Of a stretch of DNA of 64,000 nucleotides, positions 56,501-64,000 are shown piece by piece; the stretch's first letter is position 1; each line of letters begins with the position of its first letter. Source of the stretch: Paludisphaera mucosa (lineage in GTDB: Bacteria > Planctomycetota > Planctomycetia > Isosphaerales > Isosphaeraceae); assembly GCF_029589435.1 (NCBI RefSeq), contig NZ_JARRAG010000002.1, forward strand, positions 3,038,001 through 3,102,000, read 5' to 3'. A program made the position numbers and the translations under genes. The notes below the pieces were generated by a model. The model did no database searches, was not told the origin of the DNA, and saw only the letters and a program-made list of their open reading frames with translations.

Positions 56501-57637
56501 TCGCGCCCCGCGCTGATCGCCGCGATCGGCCGGAACCCGCGGCTAGCCGGACGTCCCGAGATCGCCCGGGCGACGGCCGCGCTCGCGACGCGGCTCGACG
56601 GCGAGCCCGAGCTACTGCCTTTGCTCGACCGTCCCGGCGTCGCCGACGCCGACGTGGTCGCCGCGATTAATCGGGGGTGGGCGGGTTACGACCCCGCCCG
56701 CAAGGCCGAAGCAATTCGGATGGTGCTTCGACGTCCGGATGTGGGGGGCGACGCCGCGGCGTCCAGGCCGCTGCTCGACCTGCTCCGGCTCGCCGCGGGC
56801 GACCCGTCGGAGACGATCCGCGAACAGGCCTTCTCCGCATTCGTCGTCAGAGTACCCGCGACGTCGGTAGAAGCCTCCCCGACGATCCTCCTCGCGCTGG
56901 CCGACGCCTCGCCGAAGATCCGCCGCCTGGGCCTGGCGGCCACCTCGCAGCGAGCGTCGTTCTGGGACCGCGCCGACGTCCTCGAACGTCTCGCCCGATT
57001 GCTCATCGACCCCGACGCCGGCGTCCGCTCGGACGCGCTCGCCATCGTCAAGCATCATCGCCTGCTCGTCCGATTCCCCGTCCTGGCCCACCGCCTGAAG
57101 GTCCTCATCGCCGAGCCGGCATTGACCGCTCGCGTCGAGGCCCTGTTCCGGGCCTCGGGCCTCGACCCGGCCACGACGGCCGCCGACGTCGCCGTCGATC
57201 GGCCCGTCTTCCTGAGCCTGGAGTCGTTCCGGCGATCCGTGAACTCCCTGCTCTACAAGGCCGGCCCCGACGGCCACGCCTGCGTCGACTGCCACGCGAA
57301 CCACGCGATCCTCAGGGTCGCCGAGGCCCGCGAAGGCGGGCCGACGGAGGAGGACGTCGCCGCGAATTTCGCCTCGGCCTCGAAGGTCGTCGACCTCGGC
57401 CGCCCCGAGGCGAGCCTCCTCCTCCGCAAGCCCCGCAGCCCCGTCGGCCAGGGCGAGGCCGATGCGACGAGCCCGACCGGCCTGACTCACGTCGGCGGCC
57501 CGCGCTGGGGAGGCCTGGACGACCCCGCCCACCGCGCCGTCCTCGCCTGGATCCGCGCGGCCGCCGCGCAGACCGAGGACGTCCCCCCGATCGACCCCGG
57601 CGAGATCGAGGACCTCTCCGTCGCCCCTCCTCGTTAG
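53501..57637 (+). CDS. Giant exported protein with HEAT repeats, an alpha-toroid domain and two CxxCH motifs
   Basis: This 1378-residue protein has a signal peptide (LRGLIVATLSALVLFAARRP). Parts in order: two beta-rich pre-peptidase C-type domains (about 30-280; ESEPNDEWGSANRLVLGRTV); CTGCH at 325-329; an alpha/alpha-toroid, terpenoid cyclase/prenyltransferase-like stretch (about 500-610; LTLQNADGGWHESD, LLSQQQEFGGWFQADT); then long HEAT-type repeats (about 630-1240; LVRASAAACLGRLNCVEGVK, VVRRAAAFAFRQLGNRGIGV); and a second CVDCH at 1261-1265 in a planctomycete cytochrome C-like tail. Covalent haem at the two sites is likely. Perhaps an outer-face electron-transfer or polymer-binding scaffold; function unknown. 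Confidence 0.85.
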   Translation: MLPPSVLRGLIVATLSALVLFAARRPVRGDDAVRADASIASGEIRTRPLGDLTHGRRYELVVSLAAPASDDRLAVELIGPDGPVLRKDLHSGDPDVYLAYRPTQDGLATLRLTRSKAVATAPALQVSLSWRGDGLSEDDHAALESEPNDEWGSANRLVLGRTVYGSADDVEFLDNREEGRSGLDWFRFEVESEKPVLVTFTLDLIDRDVSADLRIFTVEDGRPKVYSAGKDPMEIVHDRERERYSKNLVRTFTKGVYYLRVNANHPAYILRTRMAEVPPYDDPAKAVEAGLHYILNAGDAWLAQVPREGNRFVRAANLHETSLRCTGCHATSFPAEAALAAHRAGYPIHAKDALSYLVERIADSPAPLYGDAGLFWQRYIATPLEAQGAQGGVLVDFDREVAGADTAALARFGPFLRAAWASRTTLPEDEHNVVPAESKFGLAWRGWKTLTEVARRTGRAEDARAAANIAAILGSRQADKQVETLQDRIHRLVAWSLIDRQAHANKIRRETGALLTLQNADGGWHESDSKPGPSAVYTTGQIVDALLEAGLTRENPAVDRALKYLLSQQQEFGGWFQADTHENFRTPMRETRYAVMALARAFPRADGPRLGWANRGHGPPSPPRTSSVVHAIDDLEALWDVPPAERPRFASAVGPLLDHPSPLVRASAAACLGRLNCVEGVKPLAKALGDPSKVVRRAAAFAFRQLGNRGIGVEAIASALDATDPRVRRAAVSLFTGPIHGLDDRRELVNRLIARADDPDLLTRFEAARALRRWFYRTPDPALRRRIVEAVLARMAVEEVPLHRTNLSENLYIMLDENLGGGVSLQRNLAALPESMRGPILEGRRKVERDVLLAPILAALRSGGEPRREGILRAFDGSFFRGRTYARQPEGAVDVGNDREFGFLYEVPLDELEAVFAVLLDAPRAGSGGRQALQLASFFKVPERTRNASIQAAVLRALDDGDAEIRVEARRIASGMSFEGAEDDPARTRAIARGVTESAESRPALIAAIGRNPRLAGRPEIARATAALATRLDGEPELLPLLDRPGVADADVVAAINRGWAGYDPARKAEAIRMVLRRPDVGGDAAASRPLLDLLRLAAGDPSETIREQAFSAFVVRVPATSVEASPTILLALADASPKIRRLGLAATSQRASFWDRADVLERLARLLIDPDAGVRSDALAIVKHHRLLVRFPVLAHRLKVLIAEPALTARVEALFRASGLDPATTAADVAVDRPVFLSLESFRRSVNSLLYKAGPDGHACVDCHANHAILRVAEAREGGPTEEDVAANFASASKVVDLGRPEASLLLRKPRSPVGQGEADATSPTGLTHVGGPRWGGLDDPAHRAVLAWIRAAAAQTEDVPPIDPGEIEDLSVAPPR

Positions 57638-57670
57638 TGGAAAATCTCGACGAACGACCCTGAATTCCGG

Positions 57671-57724
57671 TTGACGGCAAAATCTTTGCCTGACAAAGTA
57701 AATCGACTTTACAACACAAAGATT
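57671..57724. promoter_or_regulatory. AT-rich island with nested inverted repeats
   Basis: AATCTTTG (57681-57688) and CAAAGATT (57717-57724) are perfect inverted arms. Between them lie AAAGT (57695-57699) and ACTTT (57706-57710). TTGACG at 57671 is a fair -35. The island sits between the 1378-residue gene and the tandem membrane genes and is strikingly AT-rich for this DNA. It may be an operator/promoter or a terminator-like structure for the upstream gene. Confidence 0.5.
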
Positions 57725-57758
57725 AGGTCGCAGCATCCAGATGCAGGAGGATTTCGGC

Positions 57759-58562
57759 ATGGCCATCGTCGAATCGAGGGGTGACGGGCGATCGGGGTGG
57801 GGCCAGGGCTTTCGCGAGCTTGACCTGATCCTGCGGGGCGACCGGACGCAGCTCTCGTCGTTGCGGGACGGCGGCGTGCGGATCTCCGCGGGCCGGCTCT
57901 CGCGCGTGATCATCGTCCTGTGCATGGCCCACGGGCTTTGCATGGGGGCCTTCGCGATGTTCTCGAAGAACGGCCCCGCGCTCGGCCAGGTCGTGGCGAC
58001 GATGATCAAGGTGCCGCTGCTGTTCTACCTGACGCTGCTGGTGACCCTGCCGTCGCTCTACGTCTTCAACGCCCTGGTGGGCTCGCGGCTGTCGCCGTCG
58101 TCGGTGCTCCGGCTGTTGACGGCGACGCTGGGGGTGAACGTGGCGGTGCTCTGCTCGCTGGGGCCGATCGTCGCGTTCTTCTCGGCCTGCACCACGAGCT
58201 ATCCCTTCATGGTCCTGTTCAACGTCGCGGTGTTCGCGACGGCCGGGTTCCTCGCCCAGATGTTCCTGCTCCAGACCCTTCAGCGCCTGAGCATGGCGCA
58301 GGTGCTGGAGGAGACGACGATCCCGGAAGGCGACGGCCCGACCCCGGCCGCCCTCCGGCCGATCTCGGACCAGTTTCTGGGACGCCACGTGAAGACGATC
58401 TTCCGGATCTGGCTGCTCCTCTTCGGCCTCGTCGGGGCCCAGATGGGCTGGGTGCTGCGGCCCTTCATCGGCAACCCCGACGTGCCGTTCACCTGGTTCC
58501 GCGCCCGTCAGTCCAATTTCTTCGAGGCCGTCCTCCAGGCCCTCCATTCCCTCTTTTCCTGA
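57759..58562 (+). CDS. Membrane protein with QMGWxLRPFIG motif (copy 1)
   Basis: This 267-residue protein starts at ATG 57759, with a perfect AGGAGG (57745-57750) 8 nt upstream; an ATG at 57741 lies ahead of that site. About six helices are seen ([77 protein letters not shown]). The C-terminal AQMGWVLRPFIGNPDVPFTW, then FRARQSNFFEAVLQAL, recurs in a family of planctomycete hypothetical proteins. The next gene is a paralogue. Function unknown; a transport or channel role is only possible. Confidence 0.75.
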   Translation: MAIVESRGDGRSGWGQGFRELDLILRGDRTQLSSLRDGGVRISAGRLSRVIIVLCMAHGLCMGAFAMFSKNGPALGQVVATMIKVPLLFYLTLLVTLPSLYVFNALVGSRLSPSSVLRLLTATLGVNVAVLCSLGPIVAFFSACTTSYPFMVLFNVAVFATAGFLAQMFLLQTLQRLSMAQVLEETTIPEGDGPTPAALRPISDQFLGRHVKTIFRIWLLLFGLVGAQMGWVLRPFIGNPDVPFTWFRARQSNFFEAVLQALHSLFS

Positions 58563-58592
58563 GGCGGTCCGCCTGGCGGGAGGGATCCGACG

Positions 58593-59282
58593 ATGAGCCT
58601 CACCTTGTTGTCTCGTGCGGACGCCGTGCTCCGCGAGGGCTCCGCGGCCGAGCCGGACGCGCCGCCGACCGCCGTGGTCTCATGGCGTTCGCGGCTGGCG
58701 ATCCTGATCGCCTTCGGGATGGTCTATGGGGCCGTGATGGGGGCGTACGGCGATTCCCTTGGGGATCGGCCGCTGCAGATGCTCTACTCCGCGCTCAAGG
58801 TCCCGGTCCTGCTGACGGTCTCGTTCGCGATCAGCCTGCCGACGTTCTTCGTGTTCAACACGCTCTTCGGCCTGCGCGACGACTTCCCGCGCTCGGTCGC
58901 GGCGTTGTCGGCCACGCAGGCCGGGCTCACGGTGATCCTGTCTTCGCTCGCGCCCGTCACGGCCTTCGCCTACGTCTCGGGCATCGGCTATCGGCCGGCG
59001 ATCCTCCTCAACGGCCTGATGTTTGCGACGGCGAGCTTCGGCGCCCAGGCCATCCTGCGCCGGAGCTACCGCGACCTGATCGCGCGCAACCCGGTCCACG
59101 CGACGATGCTCCGGGCCTGGCTGGTCGTCTACGCCTTCGTCGGGATCCAGATGGGCTGGATCCTCCGCCCCTTCATCGGAGACCCGACCCGTCCGACGCA
59201 GTTCTTCCGCGAGGAAGGGCTGAGCAACGCCTACGTCGTCGTGATCGCCATGATCTGGGAAGTCCTCTTCGGGGCCCGCTGA
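58593..59282 (+). CDS. Membrane protein with QMGWxLRPFIG motif (copy 2)
   Basis: This 229-residue paralogue of the preceding gene lies 30 bp after it. It shares LAILIAFGMVYGAVMGAYGD, ALKVPVLLTVSFAISLPTFF, VFNTLFGL, GLTVILSSLAPVTAFAYVSG and IQMGWILRPFIGDPTRPTQF, then FREEGLSNAYVVV. The N-terminal cytoplasmic part is shorter. The pair is probably one transcript and could form a hetero-oligomer (inference). Function unknown. Confidence 0.75.
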   Translation: MSLTLLSRADAVLREGSAAEPDAPPTAVVSWRSRLAILIAFGMVYGAVMGAYGDSLGDRPLQMLYSALKVPVLLTVSFAISLPTFFVFNTLFGLRDDFPRSVAALSATQAGLTVILSSLAPVTAFAYVSGIGYRPAILLNGLMFATASFGAQAILRRSYRDLIARNPVHATMLRAWLVVYAFVGIQMGWILRPFIGDPTRPTQFFREEGLSNAYVVVIAMIWEVLFGAR

Positions 59283-59291
59283 TTCCCCGGC

Positions 59292-61568
59292 TCATCGACC
59301 CCGGGGCTCGACGCCGAGCAGGTGGCGGACGAAGAAGTCGCGGCGCCGCCGCTCGCCGTAGGGGCTGCCGCCGGCCCCGTGGTCGGCGCCCGGGAAGACG
59401 ACGAGGTCGAAGTCCTTGTCGGCCTTGATGAGGGCGTCGACGACCTGCATGGTCGAGGCCGGGTCGACGTTGCGGTCCAGCTCGCCGACGGTCAGCAGCA
59501 GCTTGCCCGTCAGCCTGGGAGCGAGCGTCACGTTCGACTGTTCGGCGTAGTGGGGACCGATCGGCCATCCCATCCACTGCTCGTTCCACCAGATCTTGTC
59601 CATGCGATTGTCGTGGCAGCCGCAATCGGCGACGCCCACCTTGTAGAAGTCGCCGTGGGTCAGCAGCCCCGCCAGGGCGTTCTGGCCGCCGGCCGAGCCG
59701 CCGAAGATCCCCACCCGCGACAGGTCCATCGCCTTCTCCTTCTCGGCGGCGGCCTTCAGCCAGGCGATGCGGTCGGGGAAGCCGGAATCCAGGAGGTTCT
59801 TCCAGCAGACGTCGTGAAACGCCTTGGAACGCTCGTTCGTCCCCATGCCGTCGATCTGGACGACGATGAAGCCCAGCTCAGCGAGCGCCTGGTGGCCGTA
59901 GAAGGGGGCGAACCGCTTGGGCACGAAATAGCCCTGCGGCCCGGCGTAGATGTTCTCGATCACAGGGTACTTCGCGTCCGGGTTGAAGTCGCGCGGGCGG
60001 CAGATGATCCCGTAGATGTCCGTCTTGCCGTCGCGGCCCTTGGCGACGAACCGCTGCGGAGGCTTCCAGCCCGTGGCCTCCAGCCGCGAGACGTCGGCGC
60101 GCTCCAGCTCGCAGACGAGGCCGCCGTCCTTCGTTCGCCGCAGTTCGACGACGGGGGGCGCGTCGACGCGCGAGTAGGCGTCGACGAGAAACTCGCGATC
60201 GGGCGAATACTCGACCTCGTGCGTCCCGTCGCCGGCCGTCAAGACGACGAGGCCGGTGCCGTCGAAGTTCACGCGGGCGTGGTGGACGTGGTAGGGATCC
60301 TGGTCGGCGTGGACGCCCCCCGCCCGGAACCAGACCTGGCGTTTCTCCTCGTCGACCCGGTCGACGCCCCGGACGACCCACGTCCCGCGCGTGATCGGGT
60401 TCTTCACCTGCCCGTCGACCAGGTCGATCAAATACAGGTGGTTCCAGCCGTCGCGCTCGGACATCCAGATCACCTCGTTCGAGCCGTCCATCCGGCGCTC
60501 GAAGAGCTTGCTGGAATAGCAGAAGAAGGTCTCGGGCCGCTCGTCGACGATCGCCGAGGCTTTCCCGGTCTTCGCGTCGACCGCGACCAGCCGCATCACC
60601 TGATGCCCGCGCTGGTTGTACAGGAACGTGAACCGGCCCGAATCGGGCGCCCAGCGGAACTGGTCGACGCTCCAGGGGTTCGGCGCCAGGTCCGGCTCGA
60701 TCGGGACCTCCTTGCGACCGTCGACGTCGAACAGGTGCGGGCGCGAGACGGGAACCTGGTCGCCCGGCTTGAGATAGTCGTGCGTGACCAGCTTCGGCTG
60801 GAGCTGGTCCTTCGGGGCCGACGCGACCATGTTCACCTTGCGCTCGGACCCCCTGACGCGACGGAGGGCGATGAAGCGCTTCGAGTCGGGCGCCCAGAAG
60901 ACGCCCGCTTCATAGCCGTCGACGTCGGAGCCTTCGAAGCTCAGGACCGTATCCTTGTCGCCGGCCTTCTCGTGCAGGATGAGGTTGTGGTCGCGGACGA
61001 CGACCGAGAACTTGCCGTCGGGCGAATCCTCGCCTCGGGGCGACTCGCGGGTCCCCTCTTCGGTGGGCCGACGCCGCTCGCGCTCGCTCGGGGCGAGGTT
61101 CTCGACGGGCGGCGACGGGGCTTCCTTCAGCTCGCCGGCCGGGTCGAAGCGGTAGGTTTTGCCTTCGAACCCGAAATGGACGGCGCCGTCGTCGGCGACC
61201 GTGAACTGGTCGAGCGCCAGGTGCGTCGCCTTCTGGGGCTTGCCGACGGCCTTCTCCAGGGCCTCGGCCAGCTTGGCGTGGTCGAACGCCGGCCGGCGCT
61301 CCGACTTCTCGGCGTCCACGAGGATGTACTCTCGGGCGGCGTCGGCGAGGTCGTTGCGGTACCAGAACCGATGACTCTTCCCCAGCCAGTTGGCGCGGAC
61401 CCTGGCCTTGAAGACCTTGTCGCGTGTCGCTTTCGCCAGGCCGTCGGCCCGCGCATAGGCGGCTTTCGAGCCCTCGTCCCCCGCGAGCGAGGGGCCTCCC
61501 AGGGCGAGTAGCAGGGCGGCGAAGGCGGCGGCGGGTAGACGCATCGGTCGGGATTGGGTGGGGTGCAT
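59292..61568 (-). CDS. Secreted S9-family (prolyl oligopeptidase/DPP IV-type) peptidase
   Basis: This 758-residue protein has a signal peptide ([20 protein letters not shown], then [10 protein letters not shown]). ATG 61544 is an alternative start and neither has a clear Shine-Dalgarno. A beta-propeller region (DPPIV_N type; [57 protein letters not shown]) precedes the alpha/beta-hydrolase domain. Nucleophile Ser is in [17 protein letters not shown], Asp in [14 protein letters not shown] and His in [10 protein letters not shown]. It likely degrades proline-containing peptides outside the cell, which fits the neighbouring hydroxyproline-type operon. The gene ends 10 bp from the convergent membrane gene. 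Confidence 0.92.
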   Translation of the reverse strand: MHPTQSRPMRLPAAAFAALLLALGGPSLAGDEGSKAAYARADGLAKATRDKVFKARVRANWLGKSHRFWYRNDLADAAREYILVDAEKSERRPAFDHAKLAEALEKAVGKPQKATHLALDQFTVADDGAVHFGFEGKTYRFDPAGELKEAPSPPVENLAPSERERRRPTEEGTRESPRGEDSPDGKFSVVVRDHNLILHEKAGDKDTVLSFEGSDVDGYEAGVFWAPDSKRFIALRRVRGSERKVNMVASAPKDQLQPKLVTHDYLKPGDQVPVSRPHLFDVDGRKEVPIEPDLAPNPWSVDQFRWAPDSGRFTFLYNQRGHQVMRLVAVDAKTGKASAIVDERPETFFCYSSKLFERRMDGSNEVIWMSERDGWNHLYLIDLVDGQVKNPITRGTWVVRGVDRVDEEKRQVWFRAGGVHADQDPYHVHHARVNFDGTGLVVLTAGDGTHEVEYSPDREFLVDAYSRVDAPPVVELRRTKDGGLVCELERADVSRLEATGWKPPQRFVAKGRDGKTDIYGIICRPRDFNPDAKYPVIENIYAGPQGYFVPKRFAPFYGHQALAELGFIVVQIDGMGTNERSKAFHDVCWKNLLDSGFPDRIAWLKAAAEKEKAMDLSRVGIFGGSAGGQNALAGLLTHGDFYKVGVADCGCHDNRMDKIWWNEQWMGWPIGPHYAEQSNVTLAPRLTGKLLLTVGELDRNVDPASTMQVVDALIKADKDFDLVVFPGADHGAGGSPYGERRRRDFFVRHLLGVEPRGR

Positions 61569-61710
61569 GGGCGGGTCGCGGCTCCGGGACTCTCGAATCC
61601 AGACCGGTGGGCGGTCGTGGAAAGTCGAATGATCGGATAGTATGACGTTGATCGACGGCCCGGGGGAACAGGCCGTCGCGGACGATTCCGACACGCGAGA
61701 GGTTCAGAGG

Positions 61711-62619
61711 ATGTCGAGTTCATGGCGGGGCGTCTTCGCCGCGGCGACGACGCAGTTCAACAAGGATCAGTCGCTCAACCTCAAGTCCACGCTGGCCCAC
61801 GTCGACGTCATGATCGACGCCGGGCTGCACGGCCTGATCATGCTGGGGACGGTCGGCGAGAATTATTCCCTGGAGCAGCCGGAGAAGCTCGAAGTCCTGC
61901 GGGCGACGGTGGACCACGTCGCCGGCCGGGTGCCGGTCCTCACCGGCGTGGCCGAGTATACGACGAAGCTGGCCTGCCGGTACGCGGCCGACGCCAAGGC
62001 GATCGGCGTCGACGGCCTGATGGTCCTTCCGCCGATGGTCTACAAGACCGCGCCCCGGGAGACGATCGCCCACTTCCGGACGGTCGCGTCGGCCACCGAC
62101 CTGCCGATCATGGTCTACAACAACCCGGTGACCTACGGCGTCGACCTCACGCCCGAGATGTTCCAGGAGCTGGCCGACCAGCCCACGCTGGTCGCGATCA
62201 AGGAGTCGTCCGAGAACGTGCGCCGGATCACCGACCTGAAGAACGCCTGCGGCGACCGCTACACGCTGCTCGCCGGCGTCGACGACCTGGTGCTGGAGAG
62301 CCTGATGCTCGGCGCCGAGGGCTGGGTCTCGGGGCTGGTCAACGCCTTCCCGGCCGAGAACCGGCTGCTCTGGGACCTGGCCGAGGCCGGCCGCTGGGAC
62401 GAGGCGCTCGAGGTCTACCGCTGGTACATGCCTTTGCTGCACCTCGACACCTTCCCCAAGCTCGTGCAGTACATCAAGCTGGCGGTCCAGGAGTGCGGCT
62501 ACGGCTCGGAGATGGTCCGCGCCCCCCGGCTGACGCTCGAAGGCGAGGAACGCGAGCGGATCCTGGCGATCATCCGCAAGGGGATCGCCGATCGGCCCCG
62601 GATCCCGGCGACGGCCTGA
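61711..62619 (+). CDS. DHDPS-family lyase (possible 1-pyrroline-4-hydroxy-2-carboxylate deaminase)
   Basis: This 302-residue class I aldolase fold has the Schiff-base Lys164 (VAIKESSENVRRI) and Tyr136 (IMVYNNPVTYG) of the DapA/NAL superfamily. The N-terminus has TTQFNKDQSLN and GLIMLGTVGENYSLE in the family positions. It starts at ATG 61711 with GAGAGG upstream; the longer frame to 61642 lacks conserved sequence. Immediately downstream are a proline racemase/4-hydroxyproline epimerase and a FAD amine oxidoreductase, the neighbours expected for the hydroxyproline pathway deaminase. Without a search, other DHDPS family roles remain possible. Confidence 0.83.
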   Translation: MSSSWRGVFAAATTQFNKDQSLNLKSTLAHVDVMIDAGLHGLIMLGTVGENYSLEQPEKLEVLRATVDHVAGRVPVLTGVAEYTTKLACRYAADAKAIGVDGLMVLPPMVYKTAPRETIAHFRTVASATDLPIMVYNNPVTYGVDLTPEMFQELADQPTLVAIKESSENVRRITDLKNACGDRYTLLAGVDDLVLESLMLGAEGWVSGLVNAFPAENRLLWDLAEAGRWDEALEVYRWYMPLLHLDTFPKLVQYIKLAVQECGYGSEMVRAPRLTLEGEERERILAIIRKGIADRPRIPATA

Positions 62620-62643
62620 CTCGATCGGAAAGGAGGTTGGGCC

Positions 62644-63600
62644 ATGTCGCAGGTCACGATGCGGCGGATCCAGGTGATCGATTCGCATACCGGCGGCGAG
62701 CCGACCCGCGTGGTGGTGTCCGGCGGACCCGACCTGGGTCGGGGGCCGATGTCGGAGCGGGTGGAGATCTTCCGCGACCGCTTCGACGACTTCCGGTCGT
62801 GCGTGGTCAACGAGCCCCGCGGGTCCGACGTCGTGGTGGGCGCCCTGCTCTGCGAGCCGGTGAACCCCGAGTCGGCGGCGGGCGTGATCTACTTCAACAA
62901 CGTCGGCTATATCGGAATGTGCGGCCACGGCACGATCGGACTGGGGGCGACGCTCGCCCACATGGGCCGGATCGGCCCCGGCGTCCACCGGGTCGAAACG
63001 CCGGTCGGCGACGTCACCATGGAACTCGATCCTGACGGCACGGTGGCCGTCGAGAACGTCGTCAGCCGCCGCGCCCTCAAGGACGTCGAGGTCGACGTCC
63101 CGGGCCTGGGCCGCGTCACGGGCGACCTCGCCTGGGGCGGCAACTGGTTCTTCCTCGTGCAGGACCACGGCGAGCGGCTGGACCTGGCGAACGTCGAGCG
63201 GCTGACCGAGGTCTCGTGGCGGATCCGCCAGGCCCTCGAGGCGCAGGGCGTGCACACCGACGACGGTCGCGAGATCGATCACGTCGAGCTGTTCGGCCCG
63301 CCGTCGTCGCCGGAGGTCGCCGACAGCCGCAACTTCGTCCTCTGCCCCGGCAAGGCCTACGACCGCTCGCCCTGCGGCACCGGCACGAGCGCCAAGCTCG
63401 CCTGCCTGGTCGCCGACGGCAAGCTCGCCGAGGGCCGCGTCTGGCGGCAGGAGAGCATCGTCGGCAGCGTCTTCGAGGGCTCCGCGCGGATCATCGAGGG
63501 GGGCGTCCGCCCCCGGATCCGCGGCAAGGCTTATATCACGGCCGAGTCGACGCTGCTGGTCGACCCCCGCGATCCCTTCGGTTCGGGCATCCGCACATGA
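62644..63600 (+). CDS. Proline racemase family, probable 4-hydroxyproline 2-epimerase
   Basis: This 318-residue cofactor-free racemase has both catalytic cysteines: Cys93 in [11 protein letters not shown] and Cys244 in [13 protein letters not shown]. The Cys/Cys pair fits true racemases and 4HypE rather than the Cys/Thr dehydratases. Neither cysteine is replaced. ATG 62644 has AAAGGAGG at 7 nt. The pathway order (epimerase, then D-hydroxyproline oxidase, then deaminase) suggests trans-4-hydroxy-L-proline use; proline racemase is the alternative. Confidence 0.88.
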   Translation: MSQVTMRRIQVIDSHTGGEPTRVVVSGGPDLGRGPMSERVEIFRDRFDDFRSCVVNEPRGSDVVVGALLCEPVNPESAAGVIYFNNVGYIGMCGHGTIGLGATLAHMGRIGPGVHRVETPVGDVTMELDPDGTVAVENVVSRRALKDVEVDVPGLGRVTGDLAWGGNWFFLVQDHGERLDLANVERLTEVSWRIRQALEAQGVHTDDGREIDHVELFGPPSSPEVADSRNFVLCPGKAYDRSPCGTGTSAKLACLVADGKLAEGRVWRQESIVGSVFEGSARIIEGGVRPRIRGKAYITAESTLLVDPRDPFGSGIRT

Positions 63601-64000
63601 GCAAGCGCGTGGTCGTGATCGGCGGCGGGGTCGTGGGGACCTCGTGCGCGTATTACCTGAACAGGGCCGGCTGGGACGTCACGGTCATCGACCGGGGAGC
63701 GATCGGCGGCGGCAGCTCGGCGGGCAACTGCGGGTTCGTCTGCCCCAGCCACGTCCTGCCGCTCACCGAGCCGGGCATGGTCGCCAAGGGGCTGGCGTCG
63801 CTCTTCAGGCCGAACTCGGCGTTCAAGATCAAGCCGCGCCTCGACCCGGCCCTCTGGTCGTGGCTGCTCCATTTCGCCCGTCGCTGCAACGAGCGCGACA
63901 TGCTCGAAGCCGCCCGCGGGATCCAGCCGATCCTCGACGCCTCGCTGGCCCTGTACCAGCAGTTGATCCGCGACGAGGGTCTCGATTGCGAGTGGCGCGA
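63597..64000 (+). CDS. FAD-dependent D-amino-acid/hydroxyproline oxidoreductase, truncated by window
   Basis: The frame starts at the ATG sharing ATGA with the racemase stop and runs open to the right edge. The first residues form an FAD-binding GxGxxG fold ([20 protein letters not shown]), followed by [20 protein letters not shown] and [16 protein letters not shown]. The layout is that of glycine oxidase/DadA-like enzymes. Overlap with the epimerase suggests a role as the D-hydroxyproline dehydrogenase. The C-terminus is missing. Confidence 0.82.
   Translation, partial: MSKRVVVIGGGVVGTSCAYYLNRAGWDVTVIDRGAIGGGSSAGNCGFVCPSHVLPLTEPGMVAKGLASLFRPNSAFKIKPRLDPALWSWLLHFARRCNERDMLEAARGIQPILDASLALYQQLIRDEGLDCEWR

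Overview
The window looks like chromosomal DNA of a high-GC planctomycete, most likely from the Isosphaeraceae/Gemmatales side (Paludisphaera- or Singulisphaera-like). This is an inference from content: a DUF1559 pseudopilin-like protein, a TIGR03067 domain, PEP-CTERM-type choice-of-anchor A proteins, an octaheme HAO-like cytochrome, a very large HEAT-repeat/haem-motif protein, oversized signal peptidases and loosely packed operons. I found no rRNA, tRNA, CRISPR array, insertion sequence or prophage. Almost every base belongs to a recognisable gene, and the many long open frames opposite real genes are GC-driven shadows.

Layout. 1-2665: sucC (5' end cut by the window), sucD and a translationally coupled NUDIX hydrolase. 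2715-8214: an exported amidase on the minus strand, divergent from leuS, then a small membrane protein. 8379-14637 (minus): lepA, two enlarged type I signal peptidases and an LptB-like ATPase, apparently one operon. 14994-18089: a FIST sensor protein, a small anchored protein and NADP-type isocitrate dehydrogenase; with sucCD this gives two nearby TCA-cycle loci. 18157-24547: a GT4 glycosyltransferase, two polytopic GT39-like proteins and a secreted M28 peptidase. 24715-27648 (minus): an OFA-type MFS transporter with a 36-residue small subunit, a small membrane protein and a TIGR03067-SOUL fusion. 28035-33125: a secreted GHL6/GH42M-type protein, a large secreted esterase-like protein and an SGNH hydrolase. 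33256-34712: a DUF1559 protein and a small lipoprotein.

35505-41436 (minus) is a compact four-gene unit: a TPM-domain/coiled-coil membrane protein, PspA, a two-module AAA+ ATPase and a 101-residue protein. It is a good candidate for a lineage-specific envelope-stress system. 41807-44196 holds two tandem PEP-CTERM-like choice-of-anchor A proteins that share a 19-bp upstream element. 44534-46832 holds an octaheme cytochrome overlapped by a polytopic membrane partner. 46937-51786 holds hisD, a GNAT acetyltransferase, hisC, hisB and a flippase-like protein, all with non-ATG starts. 51934-59282 holds an amino-acid permease, the 1378-residue haem-motif/HEAT protein and a tandem pair of related membrane proteins behind an AT-rich palindromic island. 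59292-61568 (minus) is an S9 peptidase. 61711 to the right edge is the start of a hydroxyproline-type catabolic operon: a DHDPS-family lyase, a proline racemase/epimerase and a FAD amine oxidoreductase cut by the window.

All family names come from reading motifs. No database search was run. Promoters and terminators are pattern-based suggestions.
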